64,000 bases of DNA from an uncultured Psychrobacter sp. (GCF_947495825.1 NZ_CANMAH010000001.1:592314-656313), one strand, 5' to 3'; shown: positions 17,419 to 27,069, numbered from the stretch's first letter. The notes: a model not told the origin generated them from the sequence alone. Translations and numbers: made by a program.

Positions 17419-17895
17419 CTACTCCAGCTCATCAATTAATTGCTGCATCTCACCGATTTCACGCTTTTGTGCTTTAATAATGTCGTCGGCAAGCTGACGT
17501 ACGCGCGGATCTTCTATATCAGCACGGGTACTAGTCAAAATAGCAATTGAATGGTGCGGTATCATCGCTTGCATCCAATCGACCTGATCAACGGTTTGCT
17601 GTGAGCGTACGCCCCATAAACCAAAGGCAAATAGCACAACGCTAATCCCATAAACCATTAGATTGATCTTGGTCTTTTTATACATATTGCCCATAAAGGC
17701 AAGCATGATAATGGCCATCATCGCACCCATATACAGCGCCATATAAGCTCTGGTCTCACTAAAATAAACGTGATCCCATTTATATGTATTAAAGTACATC
17801 ATGATAAACATCACCACTGTCGATGTTAAAATCATCAGGGTGAACTTCACATAGGGGTTCATTTGCTTCTGTTTATTATCCATATGATTATTCAT
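17419..17895 (-). CDS. DUF305 domain membrane protein (copper cluster)
   Basis: The 158-residue protein has about three transmembrane helices in its first 95 residues (VKFTLMILTSTVVMFIMMYF; ALYMGAMMAIIMLAFMGNMY; INLMVYGISVVLFAFGLWGV). The C-terminal DUF305 part includes WMQAMIPHHSIAILTSTRAD and QLADDIIKAQKREIGEM. The MIPHH motif and Met residues suggest metal binding, and members are often found in copper-resistance clusters. It follows copB beyond a strong terminator, so it has its own promoter. Confidence 0.82.
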   Translation of the reverse strand: MNNHMDNKQKQMNPYVKFTLMILTSTVVMFIMMYFNTYKWDHVYFSETRAYMALYMGAMMAIIMLAFMGNMYKKTKINLMVYGISVVLFAFGLWGVRSQQTVDQVDWMQAMIPHHSIAILTSTRADIEDPRVRQLADDIIKAQKREIGEMQQLIDELE

Positions 17896-17915
17896 ATTCT
17901 TGTCCTTAATTTAGT

Positions 17916-17949
17916 AAAAAAGGCACCTAAATGAAGAGGTGCCTTTTTT
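17916..17949 (-). terminator. Bidirectional rho-independent terminator after copB
   Basis: AAAAAAGGCACCT (17916-17927 region) and AGGTGCCTTTTTT (17937-17949) form a near-perfect palindrome flanked by A and T runs, so it can work on both strands. It lies 42 bases past the copB stop and ends the minus-strand copper operon. Confidence 0.92.
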
Positions 17950-17991
17950 GGAGCTAGTGTTATAAACTGTTTTTTGCTTACATGGTTAACA

Positions 17992-19146
17992 CTAGAACCA
18001 AAACTTCACACCGGCTGTCACACTACTAGAATCAACGGCTTCGTTTTCTTGACGTCGCAAATCTCGTGCGTTGCTCAAAGCAGTCTCATAGCTAATACCC
18101 ACATAAGGGGCAAGCTGTCGACTCAATGTCTCATAAGTCAGCCTGACTTCGGTTTCTAGTTCGTTAAATCCCTTACTAATATTGTTATCCGCATCATCCT
18201 TACTAAATGCCGTCAGCTCTACCTCTGGAATGACTACCCAATGCTGATCTAAACGCCACTCATACTCCGCACCTAGATCCAGACGGACTTGCCCATCGGT
18301 ATATAAATACGCTCTAGCGTCAGTTTCGATAAAATATGGCGCAGTGCCTACAATACCAGTCATCACAGCAGGCTTGTCATTTTCGGTATCATAAGCAATA
18401 CCGGCTTCTCCATTCCAAAAGATACTAAGCGGCTTCCAGTAAGATAGTGAGGTTAAGCTATCAATTTCTTTATCATCTTTAGTTTGGATACTACCTTCGC
18501 TACGTAGCGATACACGATTGCTGTCTGTACCGTACCACGTGTCAAACTCATAGTTGATCTGATCCTCGTCAAACTGATAACCCAAATCGTCTACTGACAC
18601 GCCCCATAATGGCAAGCTGCCCATCATCAAAGGCTTACCATGCTCTCCATAAGGAACGCCATTTGAATAATCTGGACTACGAGCATCGGCTGGTGGTTCG
18701 CCGCCTTGCATCCCAGACATATCCATACTGCCATGATCCATGCCCGACATATTCATGCCACTGTGGTCCATATCTGACATATCACCTGACATGTCCATGC
18801 CGCTGTGGTCCATATCTGACATATCACCTGACATGTCCATGCCACTATGGTCCATATTTGACATATCGCCCGACATATTCATGCCACTATGGTCCATATT
18901 TGACATATCGCCCGACATATTCATGCCACTGTGACCCATATCTGACATATCCATACCACTGTGACCCATATCCGACATATCACCTGACATATCCATACCG
19001 CTGTGATCCATACCAGACATATCCATACTGTCATGATCCATGTGCGCCATCTCAGCAGCGCTTGCTAAAGGTGACATTAATAACATCAAAGATGACATGC
19101 CAATAAACGGTAGACCTACTTTATATATTTTCATAATAAGGCTCAT
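17992..19146 (-). CDS. copB: Copper resistance protein B (outer membrane)
   Basis: The frame stays open into copA, but the likely start is the ATG at 19146 (or 19134, MKIYKVGLPF), giving a signal peptide ending near LASAAE. Residues about 30-140 are a Met/His/Asp-rich repeat built of 14-residue units (MDHSGMDMSGDMSD and variants), likely binding copper in the periplasm. The rest is the CopB/PcoB beta-barrel domain, starting near YGEHGKPLMMGSLPLWGVSV and ending in VTAGVKFWF with a terminal Phe, as in outer-membrane proteins. It follows copA with a 13-base gap. Confidence 0.88.
   Translation of the reverse strand: MSLIMKIYKVGLPFIGMSSLMLLMSPLASAAEMAHMDHDSMDMSGMDHSGMDMSGDMSDMGHSGMDMSDMGHSGMNMSGDMSNMDHSGMNMSGDMSNMDHSGMDMSGDMSDMDHSGMDMSGDMSDMDHSGMNMSGMDHGSMDMSGMQGGEPPADARSPDYSNGVPYGEHGKPLMMGSLPLWGVSVDDLGYQFDEDQINYEFDTWYGTDSNRVSLRSEGSIQTKDDKEIDSLTSLSYWKPLSIFWNGEAGIAYDTENDKPAVMTGIVGTAPYFIETDARAYLYTDGQVRLDLGAEYEWRLDQHWVVIPEVELTAFSKDDADNNISKGFNELETEVRLTYETLSRQLAPYVGISYETALSNARDLRRQENEAVDSSSVTAGVKFWF
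18714..19046. repeat. 42-bp coding tandem repeat in copB
   Basis: The sequence is built of imperfect 42-base units on a CCATATCTGACATATC...CATGCCACTGTGGT pattern, with shorter variants at both ends. They encode the Met-rich 14-residue units of CopB. Adjacent units at about 18842-18925 are almost identical, so the copy number is probably variable by slippage. Confidence 0.85.
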
Positions 19147-19159
19147 ATTCGAAGGTTTA

Positions 19160-20863
19160 TTAAACAACGGCAACTTCTCTAAACATCCCAGCTTCCATGT
19201 GATAAAGCAGGTGACAATGCCAAGCCCAGCGTCCAGCTTCACCCGTAACATCAAAACTGATCTTTTGAGCAGGTTGTACTGTGATCGTATGCTTACGAAC
19301 CTGAAAGTCACCATCAGGCGCACGCATATCGCTCCACATACCATGCAAATGCATCGGATGATTCATCATGGTGTCATTGACTAAGGTAATGCGCACGCGC
19401 TCATTAGGTTTGATATTGACAGGCTTAGCATCTCGAAACATGATCCCATCTAATGCCCAGATATAACGCTCCATATTGCCCGTTAGGTGAATCTCAAGCT
19501 CTCTAGTCGGTTTTTGCTGCTCAGCTAAAATATGCTCATCGACAGAGCGCAGTTGACTATAGTTTAAAACCTGCCGATCAATGTTACGTAGGTTAATGCC
19601 TGGATCATCAAGGTTCATTCGCGGACTATCGACGCGCATATCTGTCTTAAAGTCGTATTCTGTTTTGGCATGACGAGCGTGATAACCTTTATCTCCCATC
19701 GCACCCATCATATCAGCCATGGTCAACCATTCAACTTTATCCATAGCCGGTATTGGCGCACGTGCACCCTTTTTAGTAGCAAGCGTGGTTGCCACATAAT
19801 CCGTTCGATCAATATTTTGGGCAAATATGGTATGAGCATCTTTAGTTGGCGTGACGATGACATCATAAGTTTCGGCCACTCCAATACGGAAATCATCGAT
19901 ATCGACAGGACTCACATCAATTCCGTCCGTCGCGATGACTGTCATTTTTAGACCGGGGATACGTACATCAAATATCGTCTGCGCGGAGCCATTGATAAAA
20001 CGCAGCTTGACCGGCTGTCCAGCTTTGACCAGCTGCGTCCAATTAGCCGCGGTGGTTTTACCATTCATAAGGTAAGTAAAAGTATTTTCACCAGACAGAT
20101 CGGTAAAATCAGTCGGCATCATCCGCATCTGATTCCACATTTTGCGTTTATCAAAAGCAGCTTCTAAATCCGTTGCGGCAATATCGGACAAAAGCTTTTT
20201 AAAATCTGGCAAATGATAATTATCAAAGTCTGCACGCTGCTTTAATAGTTTCAGCAAATTATGCGGATCACGGTGCGTCCAATCACTGAGCAAAATGACA
20301 TGGTCTTCCTCGATTGGATGACGTTCACGTCCTTTTGGTTCGATGACAATCGCCCCGCGCATACCAGTTTGTTCTTGGAATCCCGTGTGCGAGTGATACC
20401 AATAAGTACCCGCTTGTTTTAGAGTAAATTTATACGTAAAGGTGCTATTGGCTGGAATACCATCAAAGCTGATACCTGGTACGCCATCCATCTCAAACGG
20501 TACAAGCAGACCATGCCAATGAATAGAGGTCGACTCATTCATCTGATTGTGCACGCGGATAGTTACTGTATCGCCCTCGCGCATTTTTAACGTTGGTGCT
20601 GGCAATGAATCGTTAATGAGCGTTGCCATGCTTGACTTGCCATTAACAATGATAGGCTTTTTGCTGACATAAAGATCAAACTCATTGCCCGTTAATATCG
20701 GCACTTTATGATCTGGCCTGTCGCTATTGACTACCGCGTTTTGAGCATTTGCCCCAAGCGCACTATTGGCTATAGTCGGCAGGGTCGATAGCATAGACGC
20801 ACCAAGTAGCGTCGATGACCCTGTCAAAAAACGCCTGCGGTTAAGCATATTTTTATTATTCAT
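19160..20863 (-). CDS. copA: Multicopper oxidase CopA (copper resistance)
   Basis: The 567-residue protein starts with a Tat signal (NRRRFLTGSSTLLGASML), so it is folded with copper and exported to the periplasm. It has the copper ligands of multicopper oxidases: IHWHGLL, WYHSHTGFQEQ, HPMHLHGMW near the C-terminus, and WHCHLLYHMEAGMF for the type 1 and trinuclear sites. It oxidises or sequesters Cu(I). It is followed closely by copB and preceded by a DUF411 lipoprotein gene in the same direction. Confidence 0.93.
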   Translation of the reverse strand: MNNKNMLNRRRFLTGSSTLLGASMLSTLPTIANSALGANAQNAVVNSDRPDHKVPILTGNEFDLYVSKKPIIVNGKSSMATLINDSLPAPTLKMREGDTVTIRVHNQMNESTSIHWHGLLVPFEMDGVPGISFDGIPANSTFTYKFTLKQAGTYWYHSHTGFQEQTGMRGAIVIEPKGRERHPIEEDHVILLSDWTHRDPHNLLKLLKQRADFDNYHLPDFKKLLSDIAATDLEAAFDKRKMWNQMRMMPTDFTDLSGENTFTYLMNGKTTAANWTQLVKAGQPVKLRFINGSAQTIFDVRIPGLKMTVIATDGIDVSPVDIDDFRIGVAETYDVIVTPTKDAHTIFAQNIDRTDYVATTLATKKGARAPIPAMDKVEWLTMADMMGAMGDKGYHARHAKTEYDFKTDMRVDSPRMNLDDPGINLRNIDRQVLNYSQLRSVDEHILAEQQKPTRELEIHLTGNMERYIWALDGIMFRDAKPVNIKPNERVRITLVNDTMMNHPMHLHGMWSDMRAPDGDFQVRKHTITVQPAQKISFDVTGEAGRWAWHCHLLYHMEAGMFREVAVV

Positions 20864-20937
20864 AATGATGACCTAACTTAATCCATAAAATGGGAATTGA
20901 GTTTGTACCAAACGATCTACTTTAAACATCAATCAAA

Positions 20938-21579
20938 CTACAATTGCTGCTGCGGTGACTTAACATCAGCATAGACGCTGGTTGTACCGTCTTTATTGAT
21001 TTGCATGATTTGATATGGCATAAACTGGTTTTGATACTCCATACCCGGGCTACCGACAGGCATGCCAGGTACGGCAAGTCCGATAGCTTCGCTAGGCGGA
21101 TTCTCTAAGAACTGTGCCATGTGCTTGGCTGGGACATGACCTTCAAAGACATAACCATCGGTAGTGACTGCGGTATGACAAGACTGCATTTGCGGTGGTA
21201 CGCTATAACGCTCTTTAAATACCGACAAGTCTGTAACGTCTTGCGCAGTGGCATTTAAACCATTGTCTTCTGCGTGGCCTATCCATTCTTTACAACAGCC
21301 ACAATTGGCATCTTTATAAACAGTGGCAGAGACATCTTTGAGTAGCTCCGTTTGGTTTATCAAAGGAGCCGTCACCGCTGTCAGCTCAGCATGGGGCTGT
21401 GCTACCTGAGCCGATTGCGTAGCTACAGTTGGTTCAGACTGTACAGTCTGTGAATCAGAAGCGCTCGTATTTGATTGGCTACAAGCCGCTAATAATAGTG
21501 AAGATGTCATCATCACTAAAAGAACACGACCAGATAACTGGTTGTGTCCATTAAAAAACATATTGGTATAGCGCTTCAT
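20938..21579 (-). CDS. DUF411 lipoprotein (copper cluster)
   Basis: This 213-residue protein has a lipoprotein signal (LLVMMTSSLLLAACSQ; lipidated Cys about residue 33), then a Ser/Thr/Gln-rich linker and a DUF411 domain with YKDANCGCCKEWIGHAEDNG, VPPQMQSCHTAVTTDGYVFE and GHVPAKHM, followed by AIGLAVPGMPVGSPGME. The CGCC, SCHT and Met residues suggest a periplasmic copper-binding protein. The gene is 74 bases upstream of copA and 37 bases downstream of the cytochrome c gene, in one operon. Confidence 0.88.
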   Translation of the reverse strand: MKRYTNMFFNGHNQLSGRVLLVMMTSSLLLAACSQSNTSASDSQTVQSEPTVATQSAQVAQPHAELTAVTAPLINQTELLKDVSATVYKDANCGCCKEWIGHAEDNGLNATAQDVTDLSVFKERYSVPPQMQSCHTAVTTDGYVFEGHVPAKHMAQFLENPPSEAIGLAVPGMPVGSPGMEYQNQFMPYQIMQINKDGTTSVYADVKSPQQQL

Positions 21580-21616
21580 AAAGTCACCCCTAAGCGTTTG
21601 TTTATATATTTAATCA

Positions 21617-22213
21617 TTAATGCTGCATCTCAGACCCGTCATCCGACATATTCATCGTGTCGCTATTCATTGACATATCTAGCATATCGTCGTCCAACCT
21701 TGTTGTTAGCATGGTGTACTGACTTTTATCTAATTCAGGTAATGACCTGATAAACGCGACCATGGCCCACATTCTATCGTCATCATGCGTTGCGCCCCAC
21801 GCTGGCATTCCAGACGCCATGATGCCATGTTTAATCGCCCAAAAGCCTTGTCTAGCACCCGCCTGCGTTTGATAATGTTCAACAATATCAGTATTGGTAA
21901 AATTAGGCGGCTTAGGATACAGACCTTGACTAAGATCAGTCTGCTCTACGCCAGGAGATAGATGGCAGCCTGCGCACATGTCTTTATAATCTGCACCGCC
22001 ACTGCTAATCATATCTACCTGCTCTAAATCTGGAATGATAATATCTTTACTCGCATTGGCTATAGACCGGTTACGAGCGGTCTCTAAAAGGTTGTAGACT
22101 ATCGGACTATGCCCTTGATCAGCTCCAACGTTTACGATACCACTAGTCACCACAATAAGAATACCAGCCACTGCTACAATTATGCTAAATAGCACCCCCA
22201 ATAAGAACTTCAT
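21617..22213 (-). CDS. Cytochrome c with Met-rich tail (copper cluster)
   Basis: This 198-residue protein is anchored or exported by an N-terminal hydrophobic segment (FLLGVLFSIIVAVAGILIVV) and has one haem c motif, CAGCH, within YKDMCAGCHLSPGVEQ. The probable axial Met is in IMASGMPAWGATHDDDRMWA, followed by AFIRSLPEL. The tail is rich in Met and Asp (DMLDMSMNSDTMNM). It may pass electrons from CopA or another copper oxidase. It sits between the 100-residue Met-rich protein and the DUF411 gene. Confidence 0.85.
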   Translation of the reverse strand: MKFLLGVLFSIIVAVAGILIVVTSGIVNVGADQGHSPIVYNLLETARNRSIANASKDIIIPDLEQVDMISSGGADYKDMCAGCHLSPGVEQTDLSQGLYPKPPNFTNTDIVEHYQTQAGARQGFWAIKHGIMASGMPAWGATHDDDRMWAMVAFIRSLPELDKSQYTMLTTRLDDDMLDMSMNSDTMNMSDDGSEMQH

Positions 22214-22328
22214 GTACTTATCCTAAAAATCCATTTTTATTGATACATCACTATCAACGAATAAAGCCACTTACTCAGTGCCTTTGACCAACAGCGATGT
22301 ATGTTCGATAGGACTAGTTTTGAAATCC

Positions 22329-22631
22329 TTAGGTTTTACTATTGCTGTTCATATTATGGCTATGCATGCTGTCACTGCTGACACAATGTTTTTGATGCAT
22401 TTGCTTCATTTTGCCCATATTAGCCATCATAGCTTTCATCGCAGGGTCGTTCATGTCCATCTTGCTATGATCCATCTTTTGCATCATTTGCATATGCTTT
22501 TCCATCTTTTCACAATTCATTTGATCCTTTTGGGCATGCAACTTTGGATCATGAGCCATGGCAGATGTCGAGACAACAAGAGTAACAGCAGTGACAATGA
22601 TCGATTTAGGTATTGATTTGAATAGTGACAT
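22329..22631 (-). CDS. Small periplasmic Met/His-rich protein (copper cluster)
   Basis: This 100-residue protein has a signal peptide (IPKSIIVTAVTLVVSTSAMA, cleaved before HDPKL) and a mature part rich in Met, His, Lys and Asp, such as KHMQMMQKMDHSKMDMNDP, with two Cys. It is not a named family to me, but the composition and place at the head of the copper operon point to a periplasmic copper-binding protein. A GGATC-type ribosome-binding stretch precedes the start. A CusR-like box lies about 175 bases upstream. Confidence 0.72.
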   Translation of the reverse strand: MSLFKSIPKSIIVTAVTLVVSTSAMAHDPKLHAQKDQMNCEKMEKHMQMMQKMDHSKMDMNDPAMKAMMANMGKMKQMHQKHCVSSDSMHSHNMNSNSKT

Positions 22632-22800
22632 AAGAGATCCTTATTTGATTTGATTAACAGCGTATAAAGCGTAAGTTTTGGTTGGGTTTAGCTTTAATGT
22701 ATTGAAACTTAAAGAATATATTGCCACTTAAAGTTATCAAATACTAAGGCTATTGAATCAGTCTAAATGTTACCTTACTCATTCTGACTGACAGATGACA

Positions 22801-22826
22801 CCAAGATGACAATTCTGTCATCTTGG
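22801..22826. promoter_or_regulatory. CusR/CopR-like palindromic box
   Basis: CCAAGATGACA (22801-22811), ATTC, TGTCATCTTGG (22816-22826) is a perfect 11-bp inverted repeat. It matches the E. coli CusR box (AAAATGACAA, two bases, TTGTCATTTT) at all but three positions and contains TGACA-N4-TGTNAT, the cop-box pattern. It lies upstream of the copper operon head (22631) and just past the stop of the 22839-23174 gene, so it could also act as a transcript-end hairpin. Confidence 0.6.
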
Positions 22827-22838
22827 CATCTATAGATT

Positions 22839-23174
22839 TTAATGTTGTTCATAATCCTCTAGTATTGCCTTAGCATTACTGTCGCGATCTCGGCCATACT
22901 TGTCTACAAAATACTTCTCAGCTTGCAGGTGTTGATCTTGGTGCTGAACCTGACAGGCTACTCTTGCATCGATATAGCTTTTCATTTGCGCATCAGATAT
23001 CGGCGCATCATTGTGATCCGCGTTTTTTGCAAATTTAGTAACCGCATCGCAGTTGTCGAGAATCGAAGTGCTTAGGTTGGTAGTATGCGCGTTTGCTGCT
23101 GACATGCCGACAAACATCGACAATGACATCGATAGCGACAATAGAGATGCACTTTTTAGACCATAATTTTTCAT
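22839..23174 (-). CDS. Hypothetical periplasmic protein near copper regulators
   Basis: The 111-residue protein has a signal peptide (LLSLSMSLSMFVGMSAANA, cut before HTTNL). The mature part has two Cys (DNCDAV and RVACQV), which may form a disulfide, and His-rich stretches (QVQHQDQHLQAEKYFVDKYG). The family is not recognised. It is divergent from the two-component regulator and probably under its control, since a cop-box-like site lies in the shared upstream region. A periplasmic metal-related role is inferred. Confidence 0.65.
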   Translation of the reverse strand: MKNYGLKSASLLSLSMSLSMFVGMSAANAHTTNLSTSILDNCDAVTKFAKNADHNDAPISDAQMKSYIDARVACQVQHQDQHLQAEKYFVDKYGRDRDSNAKAILEDYEQH

Positions 23175-23486
23175 ATAATACTCTCAAAGACAAATAATTG
23201 GACATTCAAGTAGAATGTTTGTTAGTGAAGCTATTTATAGAAGTTAACTTTATTTTTTAGAAACCATCTCTAGCAGACAAAGCCTCATATTTAGCTTTGG
23301 TTAAGAATACTAAACTGAGACTGACAGCTTAATGACGCAGACATGACATGTTTGTTAGAAATAAATCAATCCTGTCATACAAGTCTCTATTGCAACTAAG
23401 CGATCGAACCACTGATATACAGACGTATCTAAAAACGTTTTAGTGTTACGCTATTAATTACCAGAGTGATATTTAAAGGAACAATA
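23175..23486. other. Divergent control region of copper regulator genes
   Basis: There is no gene. TGACA-TGTT-TGTTAG at 23344-23358 fits the TGACA-N4-TGTNAT cop box except for the last base, and an inverted half-site TGTCA lies at 23373-23377. The region should hold promoters for both divergent genes. Confidence 0.5.
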
Positions 23487-24188
23487 ATGAAAGTATTGCT
23501 AGTAGAAGACGAGATAAAACTTGGAGAGTACATAAAAAAGGGCTTAACTGAGGCGGGCTTTATCGTTGACCATCATACGACTGGTCTAGACGGCTATCAT
23601 GCTTTGATGACAGATGAGTTCAGCGTGGTGCTAATGGATGTGATGCTACCTGATGTCAGTGGCTTTGAGTTGGTACGCAATTACCGCGCCGCTGGCAAGC
23701 ATACGCCCGTCTTATTTTTGACAGCAAAAGATGATTTGAGTGATAAAATCAAAGGCATTGAAATCGGCGGAGATGACTATCTGACCAAGCCTTTCGCCTT
23801 TGCAGAGTTAATAGTCAGAATAAAAAGCTTGCTAAGACGCGCCAATCAAACAGATTATAAAAGCACTGTCATGCAAATAGCAGATCTGAAGATGGACATT
23901 GCCAAGCGCACCGTACATAGAGGTGACAGCGCTATTAAACTGACGGCAAAAGAGTTTTCTCTCCTACAATTTATGCTTGAGCGCTGCGGTGAAGTGTTGC
24001 CGCGCTCTGTCATCGCCTCGCAAGTATGGGATATGAATTTTGATAGCGATACCAATGTCATTGATGTGGCTATAAGACGTCTGCGACTCAAAATCGATGA
24101 TGGCTTTAATACAAGACTGATCCATACCGTGCGCGGCATGGGTTATAAGTTAGAGACCTCAGATCCACTCAATATAGACGTTGAATAA
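23487..24188 (+). CDS. cusR: Copper-type response regulator (OmpR/PhoB family)
   Basis: The start is the ATG at 23487 with AAAGGA upstream, giving MKVLLVEDEIKLGEYIKKGL (233 residues). The receiver domain has the acidic pair EDE, the phosphoacceptor Asp in VLMDVMLPDVSG, and the Lys in DDYLTKPF. The C-terminal winged-helix domain ends with VIDVAIRRLRLKIDDG and IHTVRGMGYKLE. Heavy-metal type regulators (CusR, CopR, PcoR) look like this. It overlaps or nearly abuts the sensor kinase gene and faces the copper operon. The choice of copper over silver, zinc or cadmium rests on context. Confidence 0.88.
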   Translation: MKVLLVEDEIKLGEYIKKGLTEAGFIVDHHTTGLDGYHALMTDEFSVVLMDVMLPDVSGFELVRNYRAAGKHTPVLFLTAKDDLSDKIKGIEIGGDDYLTKPFAFAELIVRIKSLLRRANQTDYKSTVMQIADLKMDIAKRTVHRGDSAIKLTAKEFSLLQFMLERCGEVLPRSVIASQVWDMNFDSDTNVIDVAIRRLRLKIDDGFNTRLIHTVRGMGYKLETSDPLNIDVE

Positions 24189-24189
24189 A

Positions 24190-25611
24190 ATGGCAGTCAA
24201 TACAATGAAAGCTCCACCTGATAATCGACGCTGGCCGCTACTTTGGCGCACGATATTTTTACTTACCTTCTTCGTGGTTCTCTCACAAGTAGTGATTTAT
24301 ATCTGGGTGCAACGTTCTGTCAAAGGTCACTTTGAGGAGATGGACGCGGAGATTATCACCCATGCTGCTTTTGATTTACGTCAGCGTCTAACTGACTTCA
24401 ATGATCAAACAGCTACCTCTAACTCATCCACCCTCACAGTTCCAGCAGACAACGACCATTTACACCCCTCCTGGCGTGATTATGATTTAAAAAAAGTCAT
24501 TGCTGATAAAGAGGGGCAGCTTTTGACCAGCATACCCAGCCGCTTTGTCGACGATTTGCCAGCCAGCTTTAATCTATTATCATTATGGCAAGAGCACCAT
24601 GAGCAGCAGTTCGTCGTTGAGATAAAAGATAGAAATTATCGAGCCATCATTATTAAAGACCACCATACCTTGGCATTTATCGCCCTACCCATCGATATTC
24701 ATCACCAATATTTATTACAGTTCAACCGTCAGCTTAGTATGATTTTAATGGCCATTACCCTATTGTTAGTTTCCGTGGCAGCATTAAGTGTCTATTGGGG
24801 CTTTGCGCCTCTATCTACTATCATGCAAAAGATGAAAGGCATCAACCCTGAACGGCTAGATGAAAGAATTAACGCTCATAACATGCCATTGGAGCTGCGT
24901 CCACTTGCTGAATCCTATAACTTAATGATGGGCAAGCTTGAGAGCAATTTTGACTCCCTGCTACGTTTTTCTGACAATATTGCCCATGAGCTGCGTACTC
25001 CCATAGCTACGCTTAGTACCCAAACACAGGTAATGCTCAGTAAACCTAGAGATAGCGATGAGTATATCGAGCAGCTACATCATCAGCATGAAACTTTAGA
25101 GCAGTTATCGGGACTGATTAATAATATGCTGCTGCTCGCCAAGACTCAAAAGGGACTGAGTGACTCGCAGCTTAATCCGGTAGATACAGAATCGCTGATA
25201 ACCAAACTTATCGACTACTTTGAGATGATAGCAGATGAACGAGGAATAACTTTTGAAAAAAAGGGCAGCTTTAGCACAGTGCTGGGCGACAAAGGCTTGC
25301 TGCAAAGACTGTTTGCTAATCTCATGTCAAATGCTATCTATTACGCGGCTAGTGATAGCGTCATTATTATTGAAGCAACTACAACCTCTACGTCAACAAT
25401 CACTATAACTAATAAATTGGCTAAGCCACTGACTCAAAGCGATGCGGATAAATTATTTGAGCGGTTCCATCGACATGATCAGACCAAGGCTATGCACGCA
25501 GGATCAGGTCTGGGATTATCTATTGTACAAGCGATCGCTCATGCGCATAATGGCAAAGTCAGCATTACTATCAAAAATGATTATTACTTTCAAGTTGAAG
25601 TGATTTTGTAG
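24190..25611 (+). CDS. cusS: Heavy-metal sensor histidine kinase (CusS/CopS type)
   Basis: The likely start is ATG 24190, one base past the response-regulator stop. The protein (about 473 residues) has an N-terminal transmembrane helix (LLWRTIFLLTFFVVLSQVVI), a periplasmic sensor domain of about 150 residues, a second helix (LSMILMAITLLLVSVAALSV), a HAMP region, the HisKA motif DNIAHELRTPIATLSTQ with its phosphorylated His, and ATPase boxes LFANLMSNAIYYA and GSGLGLSIVQAIAHAH. It is the partner of the preceding regulator and senses periplasmic copper or silver by analogy. Confidence 0.88.
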   Translation: MAVNTMKAPPDNRRWPLLWRTIFLLTFFVVLSQVVIYIWVQRSVKGHFEEMDAEIITHAAFDLRQRLTDFNDQTATSNSSTLTVPADNDHLHPSWRDYDLKKVIADKEGQLLTSIPSRFVDDLPASFNLLSLWQEHHEQQFVVEIKDRNYRAIIIKDHHTLAFIALPIDIHHQYLLQFNRQLSMILMAITLLLVSVAALSVYWGFAPLSTIMQKMKGINPERLDERINAHNMPLELRPLAESYNLMMGKLESNFDSLLRFSDNIAHELRTPIATLSTQTQVMLSKPRDSDEYIEQLHHQHETLEQLSGLINNMLLLAKTQKGLSDSQLNPVDTESLITKLIDYFEMIADERGITFEKKGSFSTVLGDKGLLQRLFANLMSNAIYYAASDSVIIIEATTTSTSTITITNKLAKPLTQSDADKLFERFHRHDQTKAMHAGSGLGLSIVQAIAHAHNGKVSITIKNDYYFQVEVIL

Positions 25612-25652
25612 CGCGCACTGTATCGGTTTTCAAGCGAATCGACGATAGCTTT

Positions 25653-26963
25653 TCAATAACTCGGTAACATCGGCAACCAAACCACCAAAGCTAGCAGCGT
25701 AGCTAGTAACACTGGCGGCGTGATAAGCAGGCCGATTTTCATATACTGCCCCCAGCTGATTTTATAGTCTTTCTCTGCCAATACATGTAGCCATAACAAT
25801 GTCGCAAGGCTGCCAATAGGCGTAAACTTCGGCCCCAGATCATTGCCAATGACATTGGCATAAACCATCAGCTCGCGAGTGGCAGCCGGTACTTGCGCGC
25901 TATCGATAGCCAGTGCACCTACCAAGGTCGATGGCATATTATTCATGATAGAGGCTACAATCGCTGAAAGAAACCCCGTCCCTACTGTCGCGATGATATT
26001 GCCTTGCTGCCCTAGCCAATTGAGTATCTGAGCACCATAAGCCGTCAGTCCTGCGTTACCCAAGCCATACACCACCAAGTACATACCGATTGAAAACAAG
26101 ACGATTTGCCAAGGCGCTTTACGTACGACATCAGACACAGAAACAACCGCCTCTCGCCCGCCTTGCCACCAGCGCCCAGCGATGGCCATTAATACCAATG
26201 CCGCTGCTCCCGTGACGAGGGAGATGGGCACACCTAATGGCTCGGTGGCAAAATACGCAACCAATAATAAGGCCAGTAGCGGAAAAGCTGCTTTAAACAC
26301 CAGCGGATCTTCGATAGCGGATGCAGGTGCGCTAAGATTGGTAATAGAATAGTGTGTTGGGATTTGGCGGGCATAGACCACCCACAGCACTACTAATGTC
26401 GCGATGACAGAGACGATGTTGACCGGCACCATGACCGCGGCATAACGCCCAAAGCCAATATCAAAATAATTGGCGCTGACGATATTGACCAGATTGGAAG
26501 TCACTAACGGCAGGCTAGCGGTGTCAGCAATAAAGCCCGTGGCGATGATAAAAGCCAATGCCGACGGCGGTGAAAACTTAAGCCGTAGCAAGATAGCGAT
26601 GACGATCGGTGTCAGAAGTAATGCCGCGCCATCATTGGCAAAAAACGCCGAGATAAACGCGCCCAGTATCACAATCATAGGAAACAACAAGCGCCCTTGC
26701 CCATTGCCAAGTCTGGCCACATGGAGCGCCGCCCAACCAAAAAACCCTGCCCTATCTAAGATAAGCGAGATGATGATAAGCGCCACAAAGGTAAAGGTCG
26801 CATCCCAAACGATATCCCACACCACAGCGACATCGGATAACTGCACCACACCAAAAGCCAAGGCGACCAAGGCTCCGCCCAGCGCGCTCCAACCAATGCC
26901 CAAACCTTTAGGCTGCCATATCACCAAAACCAAGGTCACGATAAAGATAATGAATGCGAGCAT
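25653..26963 (-). CDS. arsB: Arsenite efflux transporter ArsB-type
   Basis: This 436-residue inner-membrane protein of the ArsB/NhaD superfamily has about 12 helices and shows [59 protein letters not shown] and [18 protein letters not shown]. It extrudes arsenite using the proton gradient. It is the last gene of the minus-strand arsR-arsC-arsH-arsB group, 106 bases after arsH, and its 3' end faces the copper sensor kinase. Confidence 0.93.
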   Translation of the reverse strand: MLAFIIFIVTLVLVIWQPKGLGIGWSALGGALVALAFGVVQLSDVAVVWDIVWDATFTFVALIIISLILDRAGFFGWAALHVARLGNGQGRLLFPMIVILGAFISAFFANDGAALLLTPIVIAILLRLKFSPPSALAFIIATGFIADTASLPLVTSNLVNIVSANYFDIGFGRYAAVMVPVNIVSVIATLVVLWVVYARQIPTHYSITNLSAPASAIEDPLVFKAAFPLLALLLVAYFATEPLGVPISLVTGAAALVLMAIAGRWWQGGREAVVSVSDVVRKAPWQIVLFSIGMYLVVYGLGNAGLTAYGAQILNWLGQQGNIIATVGTGFLSAIVASIMNNMPSTLVGALAIDSAQVPAATRELMVYANVIGNDLGPKFTPIGSLATLLWLHVLAEKDYKISWGQYMKIGLLITPPVLLATLLALVVWLPMLPSY

Positions 26964-27069
26964 GAAACAACCTTATTTGAGCTGGCTTTTTTAACCAAAT
27001 TGGTTTAACCAGCTTGTTTTAACCGATTTTGTTGAGCTATTTGGTTTAGCCGATTGAATCTACAAAAGA

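Noticed and set aside
18714..19046. Possible CRISPR-like array
   Set aside because: The units are contiguous 42-base in-frame coding repeats without unique spacers.
18609..19106. Long plus-strand open frame rich in Tyr, Pro and Cys opposite copB
   Set aside because: It is the mirror of the Met-rich tandem repeat of copB, has no ribosome-binding site and no sensible protein composition.
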